The notes: generated from the letters alone by a model not told the origin. 57,639 nt of DNA from Cryobacterium sp. Y50 (GCF_002929805.1 NZ_PJJM01000077.1:1-57639); one strand, 5' to 3'; counted from the first letter of the stretch, positions 16,951 through 26,507 are shown. Numbers and translations: made by a program.

Positions 16951-17805
16951 GTGCATGACGTTGGATCACTGGACGCGACCTCTTCGGGATCGCAAGAGTT
17001 CGAAATTCGGAGGCTGCGGGAGCAGACTCAGGTCACTCTTCTTAGAACGGTCACAGAGAGCGCTGCAGGTATGATCGCCGGAGTCGGCGTAGGGGCAGGA
17101 ACAGCAGCTGGAGCCTTTGCCGCAGTCTCGGCAGCGGCGACGGCATCAACTGGGACTGCGATTGCCTCTCTGTCCGGTGCTGCTGCTTCAAGCGCCACAC
17201 TTGCCTGGCTCGGTGGCGGATCCCTCGCAGCTGGCGGCATGGGCATCGCCGGCGGCACCGCGGTCCTGTCTGGCATTGTTGCTTTGCCCGCACTCCTTGC
17301 CGTGGGCGGCGTACTCGTCTGGAAAGGACACCAACTTCGAAAAGAGGCCGAGGCGGAGAAGCTTGATGCTGCACAGCAGGCGCTAGAGGACTTACGGGCC
17401 GCCTTGCCACGCGCTGAGCTGTGGAATGAAGCCCGGCAGTCCATCATCCAGCGCGCTGAGCTCCTTGGCCGCACCATCCAGTTTCGACATGTTGAGCCAA
17501 TCGTGTCTGCCCGCGATGTAGTCGCTAGGGGCGGGCACACTATTGCTTGGGCGACGTTGCCGGACGATACGAAGGAGGCGCTTTCAATCCAGCTGAAGCT
17601 GCTCAGCATCATTCTCGATACACAGGCATTGCCCGTCTGGTTGGGTGTTACTACTGTGAGCCAGCCGGACCTCGACGTCGACCAGGAAAAAACTGCAATC
17701 AAGTCCGAGGAGTGGATCGATGAAAGCCTCACCCTTGCCCAGTTCGACCTCGATGAGCATGAAGAGTGGGTGTGCGGCCGGATGGCGAGAGATCGGTCCG
17801 ACTAA
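16951..17805 (+). CDS. Glycine/alanine-rich hydrophobic protein, probably 5'-truncated
   Basis: 284 residues from GTG 16951. The middle (about 30-120) is a long Gly/Ala-rich hydrophobic zone with glycine-zipper features, including LAWLGGGSLAAGGMGIAGGT and a helical stretch to GGVLVWKGHQLRKEAE. A coiled coil follows, then a mixed C-terminal domain. Similar zones occur in membrane-inserting effector and stress proteins, but no catalytic motif is visible. The same frame is open and coding-like back to 16780 (QNLQIVAASNLLTERFTFLL, then SAETLERARTGFILPFIE) but has no ATG, GTG or TTG there, with TAA at 16777. The natural start is therefore lost, frameshifted or atypical. Function unknown. Confidence 0.6.
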   Translation: MHDVGSLDATSSGSQEFEIRRLREQTQVTLLRTVTESAAGMIAGVGVGAGTAAGAFAAVSAAATASTGTAIASLSGAAASSATLAWLGGGSLAAGGMGIAGGTAVLSGIVALPALLAVGGVLVWKGHQLRKEAEAEKLDAAQQALEDLRAALPRAELWNEARQSIIQRAELLGRTIQFRHVEPIVSARDVVARGGHTIAWATLPDDTKEALSIQLKLLSIILDTQALPVWLGVTTVSQPDLDVDQEKTAIKSEEWIDESLTLAQFDLDEHEEWVCGRMARDRSD

Positions 17806-17939
17806 AGCTCGCCTCTTCTAGCTTCCCCAGGATCTAGAGATCACCCGCGAGGTCCGCATACGAAGGCTCGTCCAGTCGCAAGTCTGGACTCCGATCCGGC
17901 CGCGACTCAGCGGTCCGCAGGTCGGTCCTGAACAAGCAT

Positions 17940-18326
17940 TCATCTTTGAGTAGTCATGTGTACCGGCTCGTCGAAGCTCTCGACACCGTCGCCAAGCAAC
18001 ACCCGAGTCATTCGACGCCGAGCTCGCGCTTCACGAATGCGCACCACCATCAACTTCAGCAGGCTGATCGGCCCGATATGAAGAAGCTTCAAGGTATTCC
18101 AGAGACACAAGATCACGAGTAGGTTCAGCCAACCTGGCCCACCCTCACCTACCTGAGCTCGGAAATAGACCGCAGCAATCGCATAGGGAACGGCGAGCAG
18201 CATCGCCGGCACGCCCCACTTCAGCCCGCGCCGGGTATTGATCGCGTCGATCACGATCGCCATCGGCATGAACCGGCGCAAGAAGAAGTAGCAGCGGGCG
18301 GTGGTGGCAAGAATAATGTCGAACAT
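17940..18326 (-). CDS. Small membrane protein (conserved in actinobacterial accessory regions)
   Basis: 128 residues. An amphipathic N-terminus (YFFLRRFMPMAIVIDAINTR) is followed by two membrane segments (GVPAMLLAVPYAIAAVYF and LNLLVILCLWNTLKLL) and a basic C-terminal helix. AAAGGGCG sits before ATG 18326. I recall near relatives with the motif RRGLKWGVPAMLLA annotated only as hypothetical or, misleadingly, sulfate permease. Function unknown. Confidence 0.75.
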   Translation of the reverse strand: MFDIILATTARCYFFLRRFMPMAIVIDAINTRRGLKWGVPAMLLAVPYAIAAVYFRAQVGEGGPGWLNLLVILCLWNTLKLLHIGPISLLKLMVVRIREARARRRMTRVLLGDGVESFDEPVHMTTQR

Positions 18327-18520
18327 GACGCGCCCTTTCAGATGTTCGGCAACAAGAACCTGAAGGACTGAAAGTCATACCGTCGCACCGAGCGACAGCG
18401 AGTAATAAAGGTTGCCTACCAACACTGTAGAACCTGATGCCCGCAGGCGAAAGTGCCGCGCACATTTCAGAGCGGAGGCTCCCCCGCGTGTCGTGACCGG
18501 CTAAAAGGGAGATGCCACGC

Positions 18521-19072
18521 CTACGTCAAGATGAAGATCCCGTCGGGGGTCTCTGGCCAGCTCGATTCGCCGAGTGCGGCGTACACGCTCACGGACCAGG
18601 CGGAATCGCGTGAATACTGGCCAAGGTGCCAATCCGAGAATCGATGCATGAGCCCCAGGGCAGTCCTGCCAACAGCTTCATCTTGGTCCTGCGGACCGCC
18701 ACGACTATGGCTCGACGTTCCCACAACGAAAATACCGCCGGGTTTCAGTAGTGCGCTCACCTGGGCAAAAGCCTGACGCAGTGCCTCGCCTGAGAAAAAC
18801 GCCGGAACGTTTCCCGTTATCAGAATCACGTCGTAGGTGTCTGGAATTCCCAGCCCAGCAAGTCGTTCCGGCGCCAGTCCCCCCACGCCGAGTTCTCGGA
18901 ACCAGTCTGAGTCGAAGTAGTCGAGTGCCACGCCCAACACTTCGGGCGTGGGGTCGATCCCAAAGGCGGCGTAGCCCCGAGCACGCAGTCCGTTCACGGC
19001 CGATCCGTGCCCACAGCCAATGTCGAGGATCGTCGAGCCACGACAAGCGAGCATGTCCACGAACCGGGCGCC
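18521..19072 (-). pseudogene. SAM-dependent methyltransferase, 5' end cut by IS30 relic
   Basis: The 3' part is intact: TILDIGCGHGSAVNGLRARG is the SAM motif I region, IPDTYDVILITGNVPAFF motif II, and SALLKPGGIFVVGTSSHSRG motif III, ending at 18521. At about 19072 the sequence passes directly into the C-terminal half of an IS30 transposase on the opposite strand, removing the first codons. A shortened product from ATG 19054 is possible but would start inside the SAM-binding region. Confidence 0.75.
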
Positions 19073-19445
19073 CACACAGCCGACGCCGTCCGTGACGGTT
19101 TGGTGGCCACGATCGGCACGCTGCCGGCACACCTTCGCGGGTCGCTGACTTGGGACCAGGGATCAGAGATGTCGACCCACAAGTCATTCACCACCGCGAC
19201 AGACATACCGGTGTATTTCTGCGACCCGGCCAGCTCCTGGCAGCGGGGCTCGAACGAGAACACCAACGGGCTCCTGCGCCAGTATTTCCCGAAGGGAAGC
19301 GACCTGTCGGTTTATGGCCTCGAGGATCTGGAACGGGTCGCGCAGGAACTGAACGGCCGACCCCGTAAAACGCTCGGCTGGGACACCCCGGCAGAGCGAT
19401 TCCGTGATCTACTAATCAGGACTTAATCAGCGCGGTGTTGCAACG
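19073..19445 (+). mobile_element. IS30-family transposase, C-terminal half and right end
   Basis: The frame HTADAVRDGLVATIGTLPAH leads to the IS30 integrase core SLTWDQGSEM and NTNGLLRQYFPKGSDLSV, ending at TAA 19424-19426. GGTGTTGCAACG at 19434-19445 is the inverse (11 of 12) of CGTCGCAACACC at 28949-28960 before the other IS30 copy, so it is probably the right inverted repeat. The N-terminal half is missing. Confidence 0.8.
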
Positions 19446-19506
19446 ACAGATGAAACCCAAGCATTGGCAGCGTAGAAGAATCCACTAATTCCGCTGTCCG
19501 AAATAC

Positions 19507-19732
19507 CCGCGGCAGCTCAATCAATGCCGTGGCAGAGTCGTTTTTCTCCCATATGAAAACGGAGATGTATTACCAGCAGCACTTCGACAACCACCTCGCC
19601 GCACGCACCGCGGTGATGGAATACATCGAATCCTGGTACAACCGGCGGCGGCCCCACTCCCACAACGGAGGATTACAACCGGCCGCAGCTCTAGCCGCGT
19701 ACCAAGACCGCCGCCAACTGGCTGCGGCATAG
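19507..19732 (+). mobile_element. IS3-family transposase (OrfB) C-terminal relic
   Basis: NAVAESFFSHMKTEMYYQQH and ESWYNRRRPHSHNGG are the end of an IS3-type DDE integrase, carrying the last catalytic Glu region, stopping at 19732. The conserved motif before NAVAES is missing. The rest of the element is absent. Confidence 0.8.
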
Positions 19733-19813
19733 AAGAAAAACACAACAGACTGTCTCAAAAACTTGACGTGCGCAGTAAGGCCACGTTCAGCTCTTCGGGA
19801 TATCGTCTACACC

Positions 19814-20317
19814 ATGACGTATGCGCTTCGCTCCCTCAACCCTCTCGATCTCCCCCAGGTGCTCACGCTCAACAATGAGGCAGTTCCCGCCGTCTACGCC
19901 CTTGACGTTGATTTGCTTGCCACCCTCGTAGCTACTGCTACTCACTCAGTCGTGGTCACGACGGTGGAGGATGTGCACACCGTGGCTGGTTTCGTGATCG
20001 GCTTTGCCCCGTCCGCCGAATATGCAAGTGAAAGCTACCGTTGGTTTGAAGCCCGATCGAGCGACTTCCTCTATGTAGACCGCATCGTCGTGGCGCCAAA
20101 CGCACGAAGCCAGGGCCTCGGCGAATTGCTCTACGCCTCCGTCTTTCAGGCTGCTCGCGAGGCCCACGCCACCGAAGTGGTGTGCGAAGTGAATACCTTT
20201 CCGCCCAATCCGCAGTTGCTGGCCTTCCACTCACGTCTCGGTTTCACCACGGTCGGCGAGCAGACCAACACGGGCGACACGGGCGCCGCCGCACTGCTCA
20301 CGGCACTCGTTTCATAG
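19814..20317 (+). CDS. GNAT-family N-acetyltransferase
   Basis: 167 residues. The acetyl-CoA site is DRIVVAPNARSQGLGELLYA, matching the R/Q-x-x-G-x-G/A motif. The C-terminal strand-helix NPQLLAFHSRLGF follows. TATCGT lies seven bases upstream of ATG 19814, so the transcript is probably leaderless. It sits between an IS3 relic and a run of gene scraps. Substrate cannot be predicted. Confidence 0.88.
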   Translation: MTYALRSLNPLDLPQVLTLNNEAVPAVYALDVDLLATLVATATHSVVVTTVEDVHTVAGFVIGFAPSAEYASESYRWFEARSSDFLYVDRIVVAPNARSQGLGELLYASVFQAAREAHATEVVCEVNTFPPNPQLLAFHSRLGFTTVGEQTNTGDTGAAALLTALVS

Positions 20318-20360
20318 CTCACTGCGGCCTCGCCGTACCGGCTTGAGATTGTGCTCATAA

Positions 20361-20552
20361 ATGACGATCGAAGCAAGTGTGCTCGCTGTCGACGGAACAT
20401 GATCTACGCTACATGCACCTATCGGCCCCAAGCCGTGTGCTCTGGCCAGAACTGGGTCTCACGAGGCTGGATCTAGATCGGGCGCACCTTCTGATAGCGG
20501 CGGGGAAGCCAGTTGTTCGAGCTAACCAAGACCGACCGGTGTCGCTCCAGCA
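20361..20552 (+). pseudogene. N-terminal relic of a LigD-type (NHEJ) polymerase domain
   Basis: After ATG 20361 the sequence stops at a TGA, but a shifted frame gives LSAPSRVLWPELGLTRLDLD, then LIAAGKPVVRANQDRPVSLQ. This matches the opening of the primase/polymerase domain of bacterial LigD or stand-alone PolDom proteins. The catalytic region is missing, and at about 20553 it joins a different gene relic. Confidence 0.65.
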
Positions 20553-20693
20553 GTCCCGGCCGCCCTCGACGCCGGATGGACCGATGCCGAACTCACCGAG
20601 CTCTCGGCCCACATCGCAGTGAACCTTTTCACCAACTACTTCAACCACCTCGTCGAGACCGACCTCGACGTACCCGCAGCCCCCAGACTCTAA
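20553..20693 (+). pseudogene. C-terminal relic of a carboxymuconolactone decarboxylase-family gene
   Basis: The frame ALDAGWTDAELTELSAHIAV, then NLFTNYFNHLVETDLDVPAA, ends at TAA 20691-20693. This is the C-terminus of CMD/AhpD-like proteins. The catalytic Cys-x-x-Cys part upstream is lost at the junction with the LigD relic. Confidence 0.65.
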
Positions 20694-20995
20694 GAACCCG
20701 TGCCCATGCCGCACCGGCAGAGGCACGAGCACAGGCACCCAACTGTCAATGGCCTTCCAACTTCTTCGGACATCCCGCATGTCATCGACACGAGAGAGTT
20801 CTTGCTTCCACCACGTGAACCCACCCTGCGTCTCACGAATACTGTGGAAATTACCGGCGCTGGAATGCCATCGCTCACACCCTGGGCTGCTGCGGATCTC
20901 TACTTTCAGCAGACCCTCACGTGAAGAGGGCTTCTATCTGGAACATTCGCCGCAGCCAAGTTGGCCACGAAGGCATCGGACCTGTCGGCCCGAGG
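20694..20995. other. Unassigned stretch between relics
   Basis: A plus frame reading GLPTSSDIPHVIDTREFLLP (about 20750-20815) looks coding-like but matches nothing I recognise. No RNA gene or clear promoter seen. Confidence 0.4.
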
Positions 20996-21781
20996 TTAAT
21001 TGTAGAGCATCCCCCCATCGACCAGGAAGACCTGACCTGTAACATAGTCCGAATCAGGGCCCGCAAAGAATGAGACGACTCTGGCGACATCATCGGGCGT
21101 TTCAATCCGGCCAAGTGCGATGCCCTCCACGTTTTCCTTGAGGTTTTGACCGAGAGGCTTGCCATTGATCTTGCTGAGCTCCACGTCGATCAACTCCCAC
21201 ATTCCCGTGCCGACGATGCCGGGAGCGTAGGCGTTTAACGTGATGCCCTTTGGCGCGAGCTCTTGAGCGGCAGCTTGCGTGAGGCCGCGTACGGCGAACT
21301 TGGAAGCCGAGTAAGCGCCCAGAATGGGGAAGCCCTGGATCGCAGCGATCGAGGCAGCTGAAATGATCTTGCCTGCATGGCCGAGTTCTTCAAACTTGGC
21401 GGCAGCTGCCTGAATGCCCCAGACCACGTTATGAACATTGATGCGAAAGATGCTGCTTAGCTCGTCTTCGGTGATTTCTAGAATCGGCTTCACTTGGGCG
21501 ATACCTGCGTTGTTGACGATCACGTCGAACCCGCCCAGCTCTTTAGCCGTTGTATCTACCGCAGCCACGACATCTTCGCGCTGAGAAACGTCCGCAGCCA
21601 CGAAAATAGCCTTGCGGCCGATCGCCTCAATTTCAGCCACAACGCTGTCAGCCTTGCCCTTTTGAAAGTCGAGGTCTGCAATCGCAAAATCGAAGCCATC
21701 TTGTGCTCATCGAAGCGCAATCCCCCGGCCTATTCCCTGACCTGCGCCAGTAACGAGAGCGACCTTGTTTTGAACTGTCAT
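20996..21781 (-). pseudogene. Diacetyl/acetoin reductase-like SDR with in-frame TGA
   Basis: From ATG 21781 (AAAGGA six bases upstream) the frame reads NKVALVTGAGQGIGRGIALR, then TGA (21707-21709), then AQDGFDFAIADLDFQKGKAD and onward without a shift to 20996. Downstream are NNAG, catalytic Ser region AASIAAIQGFP, Y-x-x-x-K (GAYSASKFAVRG) and the C-terminus FFAGPDSDYVTGQVFLVDGG. The whole matches 255-260 residue (S)-acetoin-forming diacetyl reductases, where a Leu normally follows ALR. The remaining ORF from 21640 lacks the NAD-binding glycine motif and should be inactive. Confidence 0.85.
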
Positions 21782-21919
21782 GGATTTTTCCTTTGTTTGC
21801 AGCCGCAACGTGAACTACGTCTGTGGTGGCCGCCCGACGAGACGGCGCAACTATTGCGTCACGGGGTCTTGATAAACGTATGCCTGTCACATGAATTCCA
21901 CCCGAGTACGAACGAATCG

Positions 21920-22355
21920 GGTCACGTCCCGGGACTTCTAAGTGACTGGAGAAACGCTCCTGGAGCATGAGCCCAAGCGAATAAATGTCGCTCACCGGTC
22001 CGACTTCCTCTTGGCGGATTTGCTCCGGGCTGAGTTAGGCAGCGGTACCGCCCGTCGAGGTTTCCGACGCTTCGTGGGCACGCACAGATGCAACACCGAA
22101 ATCGAAGAGTTTCGCTCTCGACCGGTCATCGCCTCCCGGGTAGACCGCCATAAGGACGTTCGGCGGCATCATGTCACGATGGACTACGCCTTTCTCGTGA
22201 CTATATTCATTCCTCTCGGCCAGGTATTTCCTGATCTCCACGACTTCCCGCACTGGTATTTTGCGCACTCGCAATTTAGCGCGCAACATGCCTCCGGTAA
22301 GGAGCTCTATGACTAAGTACATGCCGGACCGCATGAGGTCTACACACCGCTCCAC
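21920..22355 (-). pseudogene. Ser/Thr protein kinase relic with defective catalytic loop
   Basis: The frame from 22355 gives YLVIELLTGGMLRAKL, the catalytic loop HRDMMPPN (the invariant Lys is Met), and AKLFDFGVASV with the DFG motif. GTAA is followed by TAA (22035-22037) where kinases have Tyr, and the same frame continues LSPEQIRQEEVGPVSDIYSL to about 21925. The N-lobe with the ATP-binding Lys is missing. Two lesions plus both ends lost mark a dead gene. Confidence 0.8.
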
Positions 22356-22391
22356 TCCGGTATCAGAGCGTGCTACCAGAATGGTGAGACC

Positions 22392-23574
22392 CTACGCATC
22401 AGTTGTGCGGTTCGGGGGCTGTTCGAGCCGGGAGCGCAGGGCTGCGAGGATGCGAGCGATATCCATGGCGATGCCTGTCGCGGCACCCATCGATGTCGCA
22501 GGCGCCGAGTCTCGCCTTTCGTCCAGTTCGGTCATGAGGGACGCAAGCGTGTCCGCTGCAGCGGAATACGACGTTCGATCCGTATTTCCCGAATCCCAGT
22601 CGCGGAACACCGCAGCCACCGCGTCAAGAGCCAAACTCGGTGACGGGCGCAACTCCGGTTTCAGCTCGACGTCTACCGGGGTGCCCCACGCCGCCCCGGC
22701 AAGGACCTCCGTGAGGTCCCGCACGTGAAAGGCGATGGTTTCAAGGGCAACCAGGTCCTTGAAATCAGCGCTCAGGTCTCGATGGTGGATCCGATCCCGC
22801 GGATTGACTTTGCGAGTGTCATCGGCCTGGTGCAACGCAGCGCGCAGGTCGCCAGAAATACTGACGAGCGCGTCACTGCGGGATGCCCAGCCGTCGCGCT
22901 CCGGCGGCCAGCTCTCGGTCAGTGCCCCGGCGACTTCGGACAAATGATCTGCCAGCACCGAGCGATATTTCGAGAGCTGCCGGCCCACATCATTGAGGTT
23001 TACCGCGGGAAAGACCAGCATGTTAACAAAGAGCCCAATCACAATGCCGAGGCTGATTTGCACGACGTATCCGATGGAGTAGGCATCGGCGTGTGGGCCG
23101 CCCACGACGAGCCGAACACAACCGTAACCGGGATATATTCGCGGTTATTGCCGAACCATCCAGCGGCAGCGATCAGAGCGCCAACACCGACGGCGACCGA
23201 AAGGGTCACTGCATTTAGCTGACTGAAACCGAGCACTGCTGCGGCGAGCAGAATCCCAACGACAAGGCTACCCAGCGTGTGCAGGGCATTCCTCATCGAG
23301 CCCATGAGCGTAGGATACATGCTCACGAGGGCACCCGTGGTGCGTAATAGGGGTAATCATCGGCCACTCCGGGCGAGTACGGCGCGACAGACCAAGCTAT
23401 ACCGACGGCGATGGCGGCTTTGACCGCCTGCAGGCTACGTGACCTGGTTATCTGCGATTTCACCCGCCACACCGTTCTTTTCGCTGTTGCCAGCGTGATA
23501 CCTCTCATTGTGTTCCACCCGATCACAGTGCTAACGAGCCGCTCGTTGCCTCGCAACCGTATGGGCCGGACCAT
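22392..23574 (-). pseudogene. FUSC-family (aromatic acid exporter-like) membrane protein, two frameshifts
   Basis: Three consecutive frames reassemble one FUSC protein of about 390 residues. 23574 to about 23335 (ATG with GGGAGG upstream) encodes SLQAVKAAIAVGIAWSVAPY. About 23326-23110 encodes MYPTLMGSMRNALHTLGSLV. About 23105-22392 encodes SIGYVVQISLGIVIGLFVNM and the cytoplasmic helical domain. One base appears lost near 23335, where APLGALVS-like sequence is expected, and one or two near 23110. Family members export hydrophobic acids or similar compounds. Confidence 0.8.
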
Positions 23575-23625
23575 GAAGCCTCCCGGTAATCGTCTGCGCA
23601 CAAGCCGAACCGGCCCTGACGGCAC

Positions 23626-23852
23626 CCAATCGAACGCACCGCCATGGACGTGTCATGGCGCCTGCGCCGGTGAGCCTTGACGCTGGCGCCCATCCAGCCG
23701 GACGTGACCCGACAAGCTGCTACCTATCGGCTCGCTGCAACAACACCACGCCTATGAACATGACGGACTCGCATCCGAGGAAAATTCGATGCCTCTGTGA
23801 CCGCGCGGAAAAAATCCACAGGAATCAAACAGGGATGGCAAAGTCAACACAA
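23626..23852. other. Short gene-free gap
   Basis: No gene is recognised between the FUSC relic and the next membrane protein. Confidence 0.4.
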
Positions 23853-24179
23853 TTACGACGGGCTGACCGCGCCCCACTCCATTGCCGTGACGACCACCGC
23901 ACAGATGAGAAAAATAATCACGATCAGCAGGGTAAACGTTGCAAGGAGGCCGAGCCGCAGTCGCCTACGACTCACGGCAAAACGGATGACCACCATCGCC
24001 GCATACAGAACCAATACGATAACCAATCCTGTGGTCGCGACCCCGGCTGGGCTGAGCCACTGCATAGCGAAAAGTAGCCCGGCGCAGATGAGCGTAAGAG
24101 CGCCACCCACCACAAGCCAGATAGCGCCCATCGACGTAGTCAGCGATCGTTGATCGCGCACTCGCTGCGACTCTGACAT
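23853..24179 (-). CDS. Small three-helix membrane protein
   Basis: 108 residues from ATG 24179, preceded by GGAAGG. Membrane segments are near MGAIWLVVGGALTLICAGLL, GVATTGLVIVLVLYAAMVVI and LGLLATFTLLIVIIFLICAV. The frame is open to 24413 without homology. No motif; function unknown. Confidence 0.7.
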   Translation of the reverse strand: MSESQRVRDQRSLTTSMGAIWLVVGGALTLICAGLLFAMQWLSPAGVATTGLVIVLVLYAAMVVIRFAVSRRRLRLGLLATFTLLIVIIFLICAVVVTAMEWGAVSPS

Positions 24180-24496
24180 TATCGGCATCCTTCCGTCTCG
24201 TCTTGCGCAGTACCCACGTTGCCACTCGCGAGAAGAAAATGCCAGAGCCAAGCACGCATCTGCTCCCTCTGTGCCCGTTCTCCGCCTACCCTCATCGACG
24301 TTTTGTGTCGTCACAATTCTTTTGTCCCTCAGCACTCGGCACCGGTCTGCGACGGAATATTCGACCAATGGGGCATTGTGGAGTGATGCTCTCCTAAAAC
24401 TAAAGATCAGCATGACCGCACCACGCCAAAATTCACCGATTGCACCAGGTATGTTTCAGACCCCGCGATGCTGAGAAACCCACCTCCGACTGGCCC

Positions 24497-24598
24497 GACT
24501 GGTGCAATGATCGACGGTTGCATAGCTCTCTCGGTAACGTGCATCTGAAAAGTACAAGTGCAACTATTACGCTGATGAAAACGGCCCATGAAAAAGCG
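24497..24598 (+). mobile_element. Possible IS3-family transposase tail
   Basis: DWCNDRRLHSSLGNV matches the D-W-Y-N-x-x-R-L-H-S-S-L-G end motif of IS3-type OrfB. A shifted frame continues YKCNYYADENGP and stops. Very short and decayed. Confidence 0.45.
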
Positions 24599-24702
24599 AA
24601 GCCGCCGGCAAACGGCGGCATAAGAACTGGGACGGTCCAGTAGGCGGGGAGCCGGCTGATCATTAGGCCGACCTGCTTCCCGCTCGTGATGAAAGGAACT
24701 CC

Positions 24703-25197
24703 ATGAAAGCATCCGCACAACTCGGCAGCAACTTGCAGTCAGTTCTGGTTGACATGATCGAGCTTCACATCCAAGGCAAGCAGGCGCACTGGAGCGTGGT
24801 GGGCAAGAACTTCCGCGACTTACACCTCCAGCTCGACGAGATCATCACCGACGCGCGTCTGTTCTCTGACGAGCTCGCCGAACGAATGCGCGCCCTTGAC
24901 GCCCTGCCCGACGGCCGCTCCGGCACTGTGACAATGACCACACACCTACCCGCATTTCCCGAGGGAGAAGTTGATACGACTGAGACGGTGACCCTGATCA
25001 CGGCGCTACTGAACACCACTGTCGACAACATCCGTGCCGTGCACGACGAGGTCGATGAGGAAGACCCGACCAGCGCCGACATCCTGCACGGCTTCATAGA
25101 GAAACTCGAGCAGTACGTATGGATGGTGAGCGCCGAGAACCGCACCCCACGCAAGCCCACCACCAAAGATTCCACCCGACCGGTGGGTAAGGCGTAG
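24703..25197 (+). CDS. dps: Dps family ferritin-like DNA-protection protein
   Basis: 164 residues. Dps proteins form 12-mers that oxidise and store iron and shield DNA during starvation or oxidative stress. The intersubunit ferroxidase signature is present: H29 (QAHW), H41 (LH) and D45/E46 in QAHWSVVGKNFRDLHLQLDE. GAAAGGAACTCC precedes ATG 24703. The Lys/Arg-rich C-terminal tail (PRKPTTKDSTRPVGKA) suits DNA binding. It stands alone among relics. Confidence 0.93.
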   Translation: MKASAQLGSNLQSVLVDMIELHIQGKQAHWSVVGKNFRDLHLQLDEIITDARLFSDELAERMRALDALPDGRSGTVTMTTHLPAFPEGEVDTTETVTLITALLNTTVDNIRAVHDEVDEEDPTSADILHGFIEKLEQYVWMVSAENRTPRKPTTKDSTRPVGKA

Positions 25198-25508
25198 CGA
25201 GACGACCAGACACCTGGTCAGTGAGCTCAAAGAACTCGAACACGTACGAGTCTTTGGCTGCCCGACGCCCAAGTTCCCAATCGGCAAGGGCAGCTGCCGC
25301 GTGAAGTTGGTGGGAGCGGATCCGATTCGTTCGCGAGTGCGGTTGATGATCTGATTCATCAGCGCTTTACGCGACCACTCCGACAGGAAGGGCAAGAGCG
25401 GTATCGGTGGTCATATCCTCTAGTCCGCCGGCTACATCAGTCTCCGCGTTCACCCCGACTCCTCGACTCCACCCATCAGCTGGTCAACCGCCCGCGGCGG
25501 CTTCCGCC
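25198..25508. other. No gene recognised downstream of dps
   Basis: A weak hairpin GACCAG-N4-CTGGTC (25204-25219) lies just after dps and may aid termination. The rest has no recognisable coding or RNA signal. Confidence 0.4.
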
Positions 25509-26051
25509 CTACCCATCGAACACTTCCCCACTAGCGAAGGCCGCGTCCAGTGGCGCCGCCTTCACCAGAGCTGCTGGACACTCCGCGAAAATGACCCGAT
25601 CCACTAACGGCGTCGCTTCCGGATAAAAACGCGCCGTGATTCCGTAGCAGGTGAAGACAGAGCTCGGACCGTTGTAATAGAGCACCTCATCGGCGGAATC
25701 ATCGGATCGAGGTCCAGAGCTAATGAACACAGAGAACTCCGCAGTCGACTCGGTTGAGGAGATATCGTACAAGACGACCCCGCCGTCCTCGACTCCGAGG
25801 TCTGCCACCGAGGCTGCTGCTCTGTCCCAGAGTGCGCTGTCGACAGAATCGAGGTACGCCGTCGGCTCGTTTACCAACGGCGCGTAGATACTTCGAGACA
25901 GGGGATCTTCGAAACTGGCAACTTGTCGCCAGAGGACACCATCAATGCTGCTGTCGTAACCGTGATACTCAGTACTGCAACCGGCCAAGGCCACAGCCGG
26001 CACGATGGCGCAGACGAGGGCTGCTCCCCACCTCGCCCTAAGCATTGTCAT
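25509..26051 (-). CDS. Predicted secreted lipoprotein, unknown function
   Basis: About 180 residues from ATG 26051. The signal peptide MLRARWGAALVCAIVPAVAL ends in lipobox ALAGC, so the mature protein is probably anchored by a lipid-modified Cys outside the membrane. The rest, about 155 residues, is acidic with a possible Cys pair (FTCYGI...FAECPA). No enzymatic motif seen. The frame is open to 26192; the chosen start gives a standard signal peptide length. Confidence 0.7.
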   Translation of the reverse strand: MTMLRARWGAALVCAIVPAVALAGCSTEYHGYDSSIDGVLWRQVASFEDPLSRSIYAPLVNEPTAYLDSVDSALWDRAAASVADLGVEDGGVVLYDISSTESTAEFSVFISSGPRSDDSADEVLYYNGPSSVFTCYGITARFYPEATPLVDRVIFAECPAALVKAAPLDAAFASGEVFDG

Positions 26052-26507
26052 CACGGTCAGTCTCTCATAGCGGCGAATCCAAAGGACGGCTTCCTTCCTG
26101 ACCGATGCGAATGGTCGTAAAGGGGCACTTGCGCCCACGGCCCTATCGCGGAGTACGGAAATCCGTCTCGTACGATCACGCTGTTGCAACAAGCAATTTC
26201 ACGACAGGTGCTCTACGGGCCGGCTCCGTTAGCGTACGTTTTATTCCTTTTTCTGAGGCGACCCCGGTTGGGCAGCGGCGGATGATGATGGTGTCGCGGT
26301 CGACGCCGGTGTGTCTTAGCCCTTCGATCCTTTTTACGAGCGTGGTGTGGAGGGCTTCCACGGGAACCGTGGATTGGTGCCGCAAGCCCAGCAGCATGGG
26401 GTTTCATGAGCCCGGTTAGTAGATTCCTGAATCATTTTCCCCGCCCTTCCCGCGGCACCTGGCACCACCGGCCGGCGGTGCCGTTAGAAGCAGATGCGAA
26501 GGAGTAG
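26052..26507. other. Spacer upstream of an IS110 fragment
   Basis: Short open frames on the minus strand (such as 26176-26397) have no recognised homology. The right part probably belongs to the flank of the IS110 element, which carries GAAGGAG before its start. Confidence 0.4.
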
